Below, in pieces: positions 7,105-15,167 of a stretch of 33,270 nt of DNA. Location: positions 1-33,270 of the IMG/VR virus record IMGVR_UViG_3300038469_000019, one strand, 5' to 3'. Below the pieces are notes generated by a model. It worked only from the letters and a program-made list of their open reading frames with translations. It made no database searches and had not been told where the DNA came from. The translations under genes and the position numbers were made by a program. Within the stretch, counting starts at the first letter, position 1. The number at the start of each line of letters is the position of its first letter. The DNA comes from a virus.

Positions 7105-7635
7105 TTACGCTTCGTTGGTCGAGAGTTTACCGCCAGCAGAAAGCATGATCCTGCGGACATTGGCCGGTTGAACGTTGTAGGCCGGCCGCCTGATGCGATA
7201 GAGCCGATGCTTCGCAATGCGGGTGATGCAAACCTTGTCGCTCTGGTTGCCACCGAGGCAGTGATAGGCCCCCGTATCCTCGCCGACGTACAGCGCAACA
7301 TGCCCGCCGCCGTCGCGCTTGAACGTGAGCACGTCACCGAGCATTGCGCCGCCTTCCGCGGCCTTGCCGAATTCACCCCACGACAGCGCCCATAGCGGGC
7401 TTTTGACGACTTCCTTGCCTGCGCGTTTGGCAACAACGGCCAGAAATAAACCGCACCATGGAATGGAGTCGTGGCTGTAAGTGTCAGACAGCCCGACCTC
7501 CTTGGCCCATGCGAGGATCGTCGGGTTGTCTTTTGCGCCAGCGCCCTCGACAGTTCCGAACAGTTTCAGGGCCTCGACAATCATCTTCGGGCCAGGTTCA
7601 TTGGCCAGCCAAGCGTATTGCGCAGGAAGCGTCAT
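7105..7635 (-). CDS. endolysin, TIGR02594/CHAP-like amidase
   Basis: 176 aa. The sequence matches the TIGR02594 (NlpC/P60-CHAP) pattern: IPWCGLF with catalytic Cys 61, GGGHVALYVG with His 112, and LGGNQSD with Asn 130 as the likely polar residue. The ~30-residue C-terminal tail beyond the core is basic. No signal peptide is visible, so export probably depends on the holin gene that follows. It should cleave host peptidoglycan at lysis. Confidence 0.85.
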   Translation of the reverse strand: MTLPAQYAWLANEPGPKMIVEALKLFGTVEGAGAKDNPTILAWAKEVGLSDTYSHDSIPWCGLFLAVVAKRAGKEVVKSPLWALSWGEFGKAAEGGAMLGDVLTFKRDGGGHVALYVGEDTGAYHCLGGNQSDKVCITRIAKHRLYRIRRPAYNVQPANVRRIMLSAGGKLSTNEA

Positions 7636-7670
7636 TGCTGTTCCCGGATTGGTTGTGTTAGGGTTTTCAG

Positions 7671-7784
7671 ATGAAGTGGATAGCCAGCGCTATCGCGATA
7701 CTCTTGATGCTACTTGCTATCTCGCTCTCGAGAGGGCCTGCCGTATTGCCGAACGGAAATGACCCGTACTACGCTGTCAGATGA
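7671..7784 (+). CDS. candidate small signal-peptide protein on opposite strand
   Basis: 37 aa, read directly in the 140-bp gap between the endolysin and collar-fibre genes. It begins MKWIASAIAILLMLLAISLS, a textbook basic-hydrophobic signal or anchor, followed by a short tail ending NDPYYAVR. A weak TAGGG lies before ATG 7671. The minus strand has no coding frame here. No family is recognised. Orientation against the late operon makes it either an independently transcribed gene or chance. Confidence 0.4.
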   Translation: MKWIASAIAILLMLLAISLSRGPAVLPNGNDPYYAVR

Positions 7785-8751
7785 TGCGGATGATGTAGTT
7801 ACAAACGATCGTCGGCTGCACGATGTTGTGTGCCGATGCAGAGCCGGCATTGTTGATCGTGATGCCGGTTGTCCCATTGGGGTCCGTCGATACCGACGTC
7901 GTTCCGGAGTTGACGGAGCCAAAATACCAGACGTTTCCGAGCGTCGTACTGCTTGCCTGCGGAATGTTGCTGATGTTGTGGCCGTGGCCAGGGTCTGTAA
8001 TTCCGTGATTATGCGTAAGGATGACGTTGTTGCTCTCAAGCCCGCCGGTCGCGCCCATGCTGGTTGAGTTGCCGCCAAAGTATGTCGAGGTCAGCCGCGT
8101 TGCGCTGGCTTCCTTCATGGCAGAAACGCGCCCGGTCTTGTCCGGCAGGTTGAACGTCGTCGATCCGTCGCCAGATCCGTGCGTCGTTCCCATGATCGCA
8201 AACAGAGCAGAATAGGTGGTGCGGCTGATCGCCTGCCCGGCCGGAAATGCAAATGCTGAATTCGGCGTTGTGGTTCCCCAGTAGTCGAGACCACCAGCAA
8301 GCGGAATTTGATACGGGTTCACCTGCGAGTTCTGCAAATACCAAGACGAGTCGGAATTGTTGTACAGCGCCACATAGGGCGTGCCCTGCACCAGAACGCC
8401 GGCCGGCATGTCAACCGATGGAAACTGACGCAGCGCCTTGGCGCCCAGCCCGTCCACATTGAGCGTAGGAGATGCGCCGCTGGTGGTGTGCGGCGTGAAA
8501 GCAATTACATGCCCTGACATGTGCGCTAGGGTGTCAAACACCTGATAGCTCGTTACCGTCAATGCGGTAGATGTCCCGCCTGTGACGATGGCTCCCGCAA
8601 TGTCATCCCGATAGCCGGCAAGCGATGCCATCATGGCTCGCCCCGAGTCGTTCACGGCGCTGGGCGCCATTCCTTCAGCCCAGTTTATATTCGAATCTGC
8701 GCCCGAATTCGAAGCCGCCGAACGGCTCCAAAGATAGTGAAACAGCCCCAT
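7777..8751 (-). CDS. tail fibre with phage collar domain
   Basis: 324 aa. From about residue 140 the sequence has the Phage_Collar (tail collar) pattern: PLAGGLDYWGTTTPNSAFAF, then GQAISRTTYSALFAIMGTT, then GSTTFNLPDKTGRV, and a Gly/Asn/His-rich C-terminus including LTHNHGITDPGHGHN that may bind metal in a fibre tip. The N-terminal part likely attaches to the tail. A role in host binding follows from the family. It ends the tail block before lysis. Confidence 0.8.
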   Translation of the reverse strand: MGLFHYLWSRSAASNSGADSNINWAEGMAPSAVNDSGRAMMASLAGYRDDIAGAIVTGGTSTALTVTSYQVFDTLAHMSGHVIAFTPHTTSGASPTLNVDGLGAKALRQFPSVDMPAGVLVQGTPYVALYNNSDSSWYLQNSQVNPYQIPLAGGLDYWGTTTPNSAFAFPAGQAISRTTYSALFAIMGTTHGSGDGSTTFNLPDKTGRVSAMKEASATRLTSTYFGGNSTSMGATGGLESNNVILTHNHGITDPGHGHNISNIPQASSTTLGNVWYFGSVNSGTTSVSTDPNGTTGITINNAGSASAHNIVQPTIVCNYIIRII

Positions 8752-8754
8752 TGG

Positions 8755-9465
8755 CTATCCTCTTCCAAAGAATGCAGGCGGCTTGAAAGCCGATTTCAAT
8801 TGCGTCAGGTCGATCGGCTTCCGCGGCGCGTAGAAGATCGGCGGGGCCTGCATCGACTCCGCTGGCATCTGGTTGAGCAAGCCGCCAGAAGGCATCCCAG
8901 CCGGAGACGCCTGCGCCGCCGGGAAAGACGGCGCGGCCATAAGCCCGGCGGCCGGCATCTGCGGCAGAAGGCCCGCCGCCGGGGCTGCGGTAGCCGCTGG
9001 TGCTGGTTGCGGTTGCCCGCCCCCGTATGAGGCAAAGACCTTGGCAGCGTACTGCCCGCGCTCTGGATGCGCCCCTGGCTTATTCCAGTCCTTGGGGCGC
9101 TCGAATGCCAGCATCGCTGTACCGGCTTCCTCAGGCGTCTTGGCTGCCAACAGGCGCTCATAAGCAGCCTTTTCAGGCCCTTTCAATTCGTTGTGCAGGA
9201 ACTCTAATTGCGTGCTAAGATCATTCCACGGCACACCTTTGGACTCGGCATAGGCTTTGAGGGCTGCCGCGCGGGTACTATTCCACTGCCCGATACCGAT
9301 ACTGTCGCTGCCGTCCCGCCCATCCCCTGGATTTACCGCATTCGGATTGAGACCTTGACCGGATTCGCCCTGCAGATTGCCAACAATGCCCGCCGCCTGA
9401 ACCGGAGACAGCCCTTGGCTGACGTAATATTCAAAGGCAATTCGGGCGTTATCGGATAGAGCCAT
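8755..9465 (-). CDS. virion lysozyme with Phage_tail_lysozyme domain
   Basis: 236 aa. Residues 1-150 match the phage tail lysozyme fold: AAGIVGNLQGESGQGLNP with likely catalytic Glu 34, then SIGIGQWNSTRAAALKAYA and an ending with KVFASYGGG. The C-terminal ~85 residues are a Pro/Ala/Met-rich low-complexity tail. It is grouped with the ejection proteins, so it probably helps the genome cross the host wall. It is distinct from the lysis endolysin. Confidence 0.8.
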   Translation of the reverse strand: MALSDNARIAFEYYVSQGLSPVQAAGIVGNLQGESGQGLNPNAVNPGDGRDGSDSIGIGQWNSTRAAALKAYAESKGVPWNDLSTQLEFLHNELKGPEKAAYERLLAAKTPEEAGTAMLAFERPKDWNKPGAHPERGQYAAKVFASYGGGQPQPAPAATAAPAAGLLPQMPAAGLMAAPSFPAAQASPAGMPSGGLLNQMPAESMQAPPIFYAPRKPIDLTQLKSAFKPPAFFGRG

Positions 9466-9635
9466 TGTATTACCTGCTGCAATCCTTGATCGTCCTCGCC
9501 GTCATGGCGTCCAACATCTATTGGCAGTGGACCCCGAACGGGTATCTAGCTGCCGTGCTCGGCTTTATCGCCGCGCTGCTGGCGACTGTTGGGCTGACCA
9601 ACCTACTCTCTTGGGCGAGCCAGAAGCGCCGCTAA
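9465..9635 (+). CDS. small two-helix membrane protein on opposite strand
   Basis: 56 aa, read directly. It fills the 137-bp gap between two late genes but runs the other way. The TTG start at 9465 is tentative; an ATG is available at 9504. Sequence shows two hydrophobic helices (LLQSLIVLAVMASNIYW and YLAAVLGFIAALLATVGL) around QWTPNG, with a basic KRR end, so it looks like a real inner-membrane protein. The minus strand has no useful frame here. It overlaps the 3' end of the 496-aa gene by 33 bp. Function unknown. Confidence 0.55.
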   Translation: MYYLLQSLIVLAVMASNIYWQWTPNGYLAAVLGFIAALLATVGLTNLLSWASQKRR

Positions 9636-11093
9636 CGACCCGGACAGAAGCGGATTGGTGCCCTGCGGAATAACCGGAGGGCTAAGCAATCCCAGCGGTG
9701 ATCGCCTGCGAATTGCTTCTGCGGCGCGCTCGGCCTGATTCGTTACAGATCGATTGTTGGCAATCTTGAACCCGCGGCCGGCGGCGGCCCCCGCCAAAGC
9801 CGCCGGCCATCCCCCAGCCTGATAACCAGCAGCGCCGCCAGCCAGCATGCCCAATCCACCGCCGCCGCCGAGAAGATTCGCCGCCGACCGAAGCATGTTC
9901 TGGGAAGCCGTACCACGGACGATCTTTTCCAGGTCTACCTTTGTTTCAGGCGAGAGATACCGCGCCTCATTGCTGGTCAGATAGGTGGTGATGTTCTGCC
10001 GGATCTTGTTGCCGACATTGGCGCCGGAATTCTCGCCAGCGGCCCGCAGCTCTGCCTTTGCTACCCGCTTATCAAGAGCTTCAGCAGCCTTAAACGCAGC
10101 ATAATTCTTGTCCGCCTCACGGATCTTGTTCATCGTTCCGGGCGAACTCTGCTCGATGGCTTTTTCGAGCTTGTTCAAGGCTACGAAGGCACCGGCCTTG
10201 TTGGTATCGTGCTTGCCGAGCAATTCCTTGATGCTCTGACGTGCGGCCACAAGATCGGCCACGTCTGCCGCACCAGCGGTTGCCGGCACCTTGATTTCAT
10301 CGATAGCCGCATGAATGCTCGCGGCATTGGACGGCCTGATGCCTCGATTATTCAGCGTCGAAGTAATGTCATTGGCAACGTTGTCTAACGTGGCCTGTGG
10401 AAGCGGAGTAGCCACGTTGCGCGCCGTCAAGGCATCATAGGCGTTCGTGGCCCCAGCCTTTACGTCGTCAAGTGAAGGCGTCGCCGCCTTGATAGCCCGC
10501 CTCTCTGCCGCGGCATTTGTCAGCCGGCCAGCACTGGCAGAACCTGCCAGAGCGCCGACGACGCGCGCATAGGGTTCGGCCACGGTATCCTTCGTCACCA
10601 GCCCAGCCGTTTCACTGGCGATCGCAGGCGCAGCAACGTCCTTTAACAGCCTTGCCGAAAGCCCGCCGCGGCCCATGAGAAGCCCCGGAGTAAATTCCGC
10701 GGCTGTCTTCAGAAACCCGCCCGGAACGGTTTCCGGCTTGTAGTCCGGCGAGACGATTGGATCGGCGCTATCGATAATCTGCCGCGACGTCGGCGCATTG
10801 TTCAGCACTCGCCCGGGTCCGGCTATGCTTGCAGCCTTGGCCACCATATCCTTGAACATCTGCACCTTGTCAGGCGCAGCCCCAAGCTTCTGCCCAGCCA
10901 CGTCGGTTAGTGCGGAAAGCCCCGTTCTGAGGTCGCCGGCCAGGCCAAGCGTGCCGGCGGTGGCGCTGGCGAGGCCAGAACCAATGCTCTTGGCAACATC
11001 CTCACCCAGCGACGGGCTGTCCAACACAAAGCCCGGAGGAAGCCCCGTGTCTGGCTGGTCGAGAACGAAGCCCTCAGGCAGGTTCATTGCCAT
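9603..11093 (-). CDS. putative internal virion / DNA-ejection protein
   Basis: 496 aa. The N-terminus repeats PEGFVLDQPDTGLP and PPGFVLDSPSLG, a doubled short motif often seen at the start of podovirus internal proteins. The body is long, Ala-rich and helical, with a Gly-rich possibly membrane-active segment near residues 410-450 (LGGGGGLGMLAGGAAGYQAG). Its place next to the virion lysozyme supports an ejection role, by analogy with P22 and T7 internal proteins. No enzymatic motif is seen. Confidence 0.55.
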   Translation of the reverse strand: MAMNLPEGFVLDQPDTGLPPGFVLDSPSLGEDVAKSIGSGLASATAGTLGLAGDLRTGLSALTDVAGQKLGAAPDKVQMFKDMVAKAASIAGPGRVLNNAPTSRQIIDSADPIVSPDYKPETVPGGFLKTAAEFTPGLLMGRGGLSARLLKDVAAPAIASETAGLVTKDTVAEPYARVVGALAGSASAGRLTNAAAERRAIKAATPSLDDVKAGATNAYDALTARNVATPLPQATLDNVANDITSTLNNRGIRPSNAASIHAAIDEIKVPATAGAADVADLVAARQSIKELLGKHDTNKAGAFVALNKLEKAIEQSSPGTMNKIREADKNYAAFKAAEALDKRVAKAELRAAGENSGANVGNKIRQNITTYLTSNEARYLSPETKVDLEKIVRGTASQNMLRSAANLLGGGGGLGMLAGGAAGYQAGGWPAALAGAAAGRGFKIANNRSVTNQAERAAEAIRRRSPLGLLSPPVIPQGTNPLLSGSLAALLARPRE

Positions 11094-12334
11094 TTCCCAT
11101 TGCGGAAAGTCAGTTTCTGGCCGGTCTGGGGATTGGTGGCCGTTGCGCCCTCCTTGAACTGCTGGGCTTGTGTCGGGGCCTGTTCTGGCGTGGCCGCCTG
11201 TTGCGGCTGGCCGCCTCCCTGCTTGTAGTAGGTGCCGCCGCGGAGATCGTTGATGCGAGAATCGTTGATCTGCTTCTGACGCTCAGCAAGTTGCAACATG
11301 CGTTCAATGGTGCGACCACGGATTTCAGGCGGCGTTGATGGATTGGCCAGGATCTCGATAAACCGTTCCATTTCACGATCGGTTGTCGCTCCCTTGAGGG
11401 TCTTCGACATGGCCGCGACGGCTTCGCCCGTCATGAGCTGGCTGAACTCGCGAGTATTCTTGGCCGTCTTTTCGTCAATCAAGTAGCCGGCGCCGGGGAC
11501 TGACGTTCCGATCGTTCCAAGAGTGCTTGCGGTAATTCCAGTGAACGTCTTGTCGTTAAGCTCCTTGGCGCGCTTGAGCACATCAACCGTGCCGGACAAT
11601 GCCACATTTTCATCTTCCGCCGACATGATCGCCTTTTTGTCGGTAGCAGTTAGCGGCTGGGCATCCTCACGAGGCCACTTACCGCTCAAAACAAATTGGG
11701 AATACTTCGTATCCTTTGGATCAAGACCCCGCTCGCGTAGCGCCTGCTCTCGGCCGGCGATTTCTTGCGCGCTCTTCTCCGCATCGGTCGGCGGCTTGTA
11801 GACCTGTTCGACCTTGCGTGTTGCGGGATTCCAGACAAACCCATTGCCGAGAGGAGTTGGTGCCTTCTGTTCTCCGAACCCAAGTACCTGGGGCAGGATG
11901 CTGCGGAGCGTCGCCGGGTCCGCAACGATCGATTTCGCGAGCGCCGGGTCAATGCCCTTCGAAACCAGAAACTGCGCCGTCTGGTTGGTCGGGGATTGGC
12001 CGGTAAGCGCTCCGATCAGCGAGCCGCCGTTGCCCATGTTCTGAAAGTTTTCGTTGAGCGACTGCAGGAAGCCGCCAAAGCCCTGCTGTGGCGGGGCCTG
12101 AGGCATCTGTCCCTGTGCTGGCTGAGCGGCCGGCGGCGTCATAACCTGTTCAGGCTGAAACTGGTCAGGATTGCCGATGCGCGGCATTTGGTAGCCGCCA
12201 ACCGCAATAGGGTTGTTCTGTGGCTCGAAACCCTGCGACTGCGGAAACTGGCCAATCATCGGCGACAGACGGGATAGCAGTCCGCCAGTTCCACCATAGA
12301 GTTGCGGGTCAAAAAGGGAGTCAAGCAAGCCCAT
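11084..12334 (-). CDS. putative internal virion protein
   Basis: 416 aa. It starts MGLLDSLFDPQLYGGTGGLL, followed by a Pro/Gln-rich region (residues 40-90) and a helical middle (about 200-370). The C-terminus is short and polar with NPQTGQKLTFRNGKWQ, like a small repeat that caps many phage structural proteins. Start and stop overlap both neighbours (TGATG upstream). Position among ejection-type genes suggests a particle-internal protein; no family is certain. Confidence 0.5.
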   Translation of the reverse strand: MGLLDSLFDPQLYGGTGGLLSRLSPMIGQFPQSQGFEPQNNPIAVGGYQMPRIGNPDQFQPEQVMTPPAAQPAQGQMPQAPPQQGFGGFLQSLNENFQNMGNGGSLIGALTGQSPTNQTAQFLVSKGIDPALAKSIVADPATLRSILPQVLGFGEQKAPTPLGNGFVWNPATRKVEQVYKPPTDAEKSAQEIAGREQALRERGLDPKDTKYSQFVLSGKWPREDAQPLTATDKKAIMSAEDENVALSGTVDVLKRAKELNDKTFTGITASTLGTIGTSVPGAGYLIDEKTAKNTREFSQLMTGEAVAAMSKTLKGATTDREMERFIEILANPSTPPEIRGRTIERMLQLAERQKQINDSRINDLRGGTYYKQGGGQPQQAATPEQAPTQAQQFKEGATATNPQTGQKLTFRNGKWQ

Positions 12335-13422
12335 CAGCGCAGCGCCTTCGCGTAATCGACGACGTAATGGCCGTTTTCTTCCGAGACAGCATCCGGGTTA
12401 ACTCCTAGCACATCCTGCGCCATCACGCCGACGTGCTGCGTTGACGGATCGCTGATGTACCGGAATACGTAGATCGGCAGACCGTTTGATGCCGTACCGA
12501 TTTCATGAATATCGGTCTTCAGTCTGCGATCGGAAATGAACTTGAAGATATTGCCTGCCGTCGTACCGCCGCCACCGCCAAACAGCGAGCCAAGCCCGCC
12601 AGCTAGCTGCGCAAACTGCTGTACGCCGCTCATCTGGTTGGTCGTGGTGCTGGTTCCGCTGGACTGGTTGCCGAGCCCGGCGATCGGGATGCCGATCTGC
12701 GCCAGTAGCCCAAGCGATTGCACCGGGATGCCGCGCCGCTGCGCCTCTGCCATGAGCGTTGCGTTGGCTCCTGCGTTGGCGGTATCCACAGCCTGACCGG
12801 CCGCAGTGACGCCCTGCCCCTGGTTGGCAAGCTTCTGCTGTTGCAGACCGGAAAGAATGCCTGCATTGGTGTTGCCGGCATTATAAAGGTTGCCGGCCGC
12901 GCCCTGCTGGTTCTGGACGTTCTGATTGTATTGAGCTGCGATCGTCGGCGCTACGCCCTGCAGAATGCCGCGGCTGAGCGCTTGCGAGTTGGCGCCCGAG
13001 AAATCCCGGCCCGCAGCCGCAAACTGCCCGTTGACGCCCTGTGTGATGTCGCTGGTGAGCGTGGAAATCGCGTCCCGGAAGCCCGGCGTATCATAAGGGT
13101 TATAGTTCGTGTTCGACGCGAGCGGATTGGTCTGGTCCACATACCGCTGATAGTTTGAATTGACGTTGCCAGCCTGATCCAGCGCGCCACCGCCTGACAA
13201 CAAATCCTTGGCGTAGCTCGAAACCAGCGGGCTATAGGTCGCACTTCCCGCGTTGCTGTTGTTGACAATGGTATCCAGCGCGCCGCTTTCGGCTCCGGTC
13301 ACGCCCGTATTGCCGAGATTGCCCTGCAACTGGCTCAGGATGCCTTGGAGCGCAGGCTGTGCAGCCGTCCACGGTGCCGTGGTGCTGTTCTGGGTCGTCG
13401 TTTGTTTACTGGTGCCGCCCAA
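12334..13422 (-). CDS. tail-fibre-domain (S74-like) structural protein
   Basis: 362 aa from TTG 13422, which has GGAG 7 nt upstream. Upstream codons lie inside the acetyltransferase-like gene and are not protein-like. It opens GGTSKQTTTQNSTTAPW, continues as a Gly/Gln/Asn-rich repeat-like body, and ends with FISDRRLKTDIHEIG and QHVGVMAQDV, the signature of the intramolecular-chaperone (Peptidase_S74) domain. Only about 70 residues of that domain are present, shorter than the self-cleaving form. It may anchor or trimerise part of the tail or ejection apparatus. Confidence 0.7.
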   Translation of the reverse strand: MGGTSKQTTTQNSTTAPWTAAQPALQGILSQLQGNLGNTGVTGAESGALDTIVNNSNAGSATYSPLVSSYAKDLLSGGGALDQAGNVNSNYQRYVDQTNPLASNTNYNPYDTPGFRDAISTLTSDITQGVNGQFAAAGRDFSGANSQALSRGILQGVAPTIAAQYNQNVQNQQGAAGNLYNAGNTNAGILSGLQQQKLANQGQGVTAAGQAVDTANAGANATLMAEAQRRGIPVQSLGLLAQIGIPIAGLGNQSSGTSTTTNQMSGVQQFAQLAGGLGSLFGGGGGTTAGNIFKFISDRRLKTDIHEIGTASNGLPIYVFRYISDPSTQHVGVMAQDVLGVNPDAVSEENGHYVVDYAKALR

Positions 13423-13807
13423 TGTCTTTCTCCAAGACAACGTGTTCAATGTGATAGCCGTCCAACACCCGCTCCCAGCCCTTTCGGCCAAAGATGCGGA
13501 TGCACCTGCACCCTTCGTCCTTTGCGTACTTCTCAATCTGAGAAAACAACGGAAGCCATCGCTCCCGGTTATGCCCGGAACATGCTACTATCGTGCAAAC
13601 GTCGTTTGACTTGTGCGTCGTCGCAGCCGCCTCGATATGGTCGCTTACCGCAATCCAGAGCAGTTGGTTGCCAGCGAAAACTTCCCTTTCGACTTCATCG
13701 AACTCATTCAATCCGGTTCGCTCGATCGCCGCCCGGATCATGCCGCCGGCATAGGGCCACATCTTGCCTACTTCGTCAGGAGCAACGCAGATCAGATCGA
13801 CCGACAT
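13406..13807 (-). CDS. GNAT-like phage protein, hypothetical
   Basis: 133 aa. The layout fits a small acetyltransferase-like fold: NQLLWIAVSD, then NDVCTIVACSGHNRERWLPL, then EGCRCIRIFGRKGWERVL near the C-terminus. Such proteins are common in the tail region of alphaproteobacterial phages, but catalysis is unproven. A start at ATG 13807 or GTG 13810 overlaps the upstream stop. The 3' end overlaps the next gene by 17 bp and supplies its ribosome site. Confidence 0.55.
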   Translation of the reverse strand: MSVDLICVAPDEVGKMWPYAGGMIRAAIERTGLNEFDEVEREVFAGNQLLWIAVSDHIEAAATTHKSNDVCTIVACSGHNRERWLPLFSQIEKYAKDEGCRCIRIFGRKGWERVLDGYHIEHVVLEKDIGRHQ

Positions 13808-14616
13808 CACATGCCCAACATCGGCATATTGAACCCAATGATCTTGATGGGCGTATAGACTATGACGATCAAACCTTGACGCCCTGCCCCCGACGTAGAG
13901 GTAGCTCCGCCAATGTTGCCGGTAACGGCGCCGCCGCCGCCTGCCCCGTAAAGGCCTCCGATGTCACCGCCAACGCTACCAGACGCATTTCGTCCGCCGT
14001 TGCCGCCCGCACCAGAACCGGCAGAGCCGTATTCCGTGCCTGATCCGCCAGACGGAGCGCCGCCGAACCCGGCATCTCCCGAGCCGCCGCTGGTGATAGC
14101 TCCCGAGCCGCTTGACCCTCCGGCATTTCCCGCCCCGTTCAATCCAGCGGCGCCGCCGCCTCCCGTAGCCGTTCCAGCGCCACCTGTGGTAGCCGTGCCC
14201 CCGGCGCCGCCGCTGTTCTTGGAAGACCCGACGCCAGAAGCCGAAGCGCCTCCCGCTCCACCTGATGTCGCCGAGTTTGACGCCGGACCGCCCGCGCCGC
14301 CTTTAGCCAGGCAAGTCCCCGACGAACTCCACCACGTATCCGTACCGGCGTTTCCGGACGTTACCCCGGCCGTGGTTCTTGCAACGGCGGTTCCGCCCGC
14401 TCCGATCTGGATGGAGATGGAAGCACCCGGAGTTACCGAGACGTCCGTAACCCGGCTCCACCCGCCGCCGCCGCCGCCCGTGGCGTTGTTGGCCGTACCG
14501 AAACCGGAGCCGCCGGACCCGCCACCGCCTATGCAATCGACATAATCAACCTTGTTGCAATCGGCTGGAACGGTCCACGTCGTTCCTGACGTAAGAATAA
14601 TGGTCGTTTGAGCCAC
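13807..14616 (-). CDS. glycine-rich tail fibre tip / adhesin
   Basis: 269 aa, GTG start sharing a base with the upstream TAG. Residues 1-20 (TTIILTSGTTWTVPADCNKV) form a short beta domain, then about 200 residues are Gly/Ser/Ala/Thr repeats, with runs such as GGGGG, and a hydrophobic C-terminus (LIVIVYTPIKIIGF). This is the composition of polyglycine-sandwich fibre tips that bind host receptors. The opposite strand gives a long proline-rich ORF that is an artefact. Confidence 0.75.
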   Translation of the reverse strand: MAQTTIILTSGTTWTVPADCNKVDYVDCIGGGGSGGSGFGTANNATGGGGGGWSRVTDVSVTPGASISIQIGAGGTAVARTTAGVTSGNAGTDTWWSSSGTCLAKGGAGGPASNSATSGGAGGASASGVGSSKNSGGAGGTATTGGAGTATGGGGAAGLNGAGNAGGSSGSGAITSGGSGDAGFGGAPSGGSGTEYGSAGSGAGGNGGRNASGSVGGDIGGLYGAGGGGAVTGNIGGATSTSGAGRQGLIVIVYTPIKIIGFNMPMLGM

Positions 14617-15167
14617 TATTGCAGGGCCTTGATGGTGTATGTAGCCGTTCCGTTAATGCGACGGATCGACAAGATGAATTTATGGCCGTTCGTCGTGGTG
14701 AGCGGTTCGCCTATGTTCGAGTTCACCGTGAACCCGGAAAATGTAATTGAGCCGGCAGACGAATTGTTCGTGATCAGGAGATCAATAGCGCAATCGCTAG
14801 AGGGAGCGGCGACCGTATGCGCCCCTCCGTTGGTGTAGTATTGATAATTCCCGTTTGTCGCATTTGGCGTAAACGTCCCGCTCGACTTTGTACCAGCATC
14901 GAACGGCGCCAGCGTATAGCCACCCGTGATGGTCTGGTTGCCGGCGAGTTTAACCAGCGCCGTGTCGGTCGGATGGACGTGATCTTCATGCGCCCATTTA
15001 TCGCTTGTCCCAACCGCGGCAACACCGTCCATCTCCGGGGTTTCCGTGCCGGCCGCTGCGCTTACCGCCTCTGCCGGCGCGGTACTAAGACCGATCGCAA
15101 GCTGTTGCAGCGCCATATTCTGTTTTTTTTGGTCTGTCTCTTCCGTGCCTGGAACGTAAATGACCAT
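14616..15167 (-). CDS. putative tail fibre protein
   Basis: 183 aa. The segment VGTSDKWAHEDHVHPTD near residue 53 matches the GTS-A-EDHVHP motif found in many phage fibres. The C-terminal half is beta-prone with Asn/Thr/Gly. ATG overlaps the upstream stop (TGATG), and GGTGA precedes it. The protein sits between the nozzle-like gene and the glycine-rich tip, which fits a fibre built from several subunits. Confidence 0.7.
   Translation of the reverse strand: MVIYVPGTEETDQKKQNMALQQLAIGLSTAPAEAVSAAAGTETPEMDGVAAVGTSDKWAHEDHVHPTDTALVKLAGNQTITGGYTLAPFDAGTKSSGTFTPNATNGNYQYYTNGGAHTVAAPSSDCAIDLLITNNSSAGSITFSGFTVNSNIGEPLTTTNGHKFILSIRRINGTATYTIKALQ

Noticed and set aside
7105-7436. Upstream extension of the holin-like gene to 185 codons
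   Set aside because: The extension is out-of-frame endolysin DNA; ATG 7061 with GGAG is the better start.
13961-14545. 194-codon proline-rich ORF on the plus strand
   Set aside because: It is the antisense of the glycine-rich fibre gene, whose GGC/GGA codons read as Pro/Ala on the other strand.
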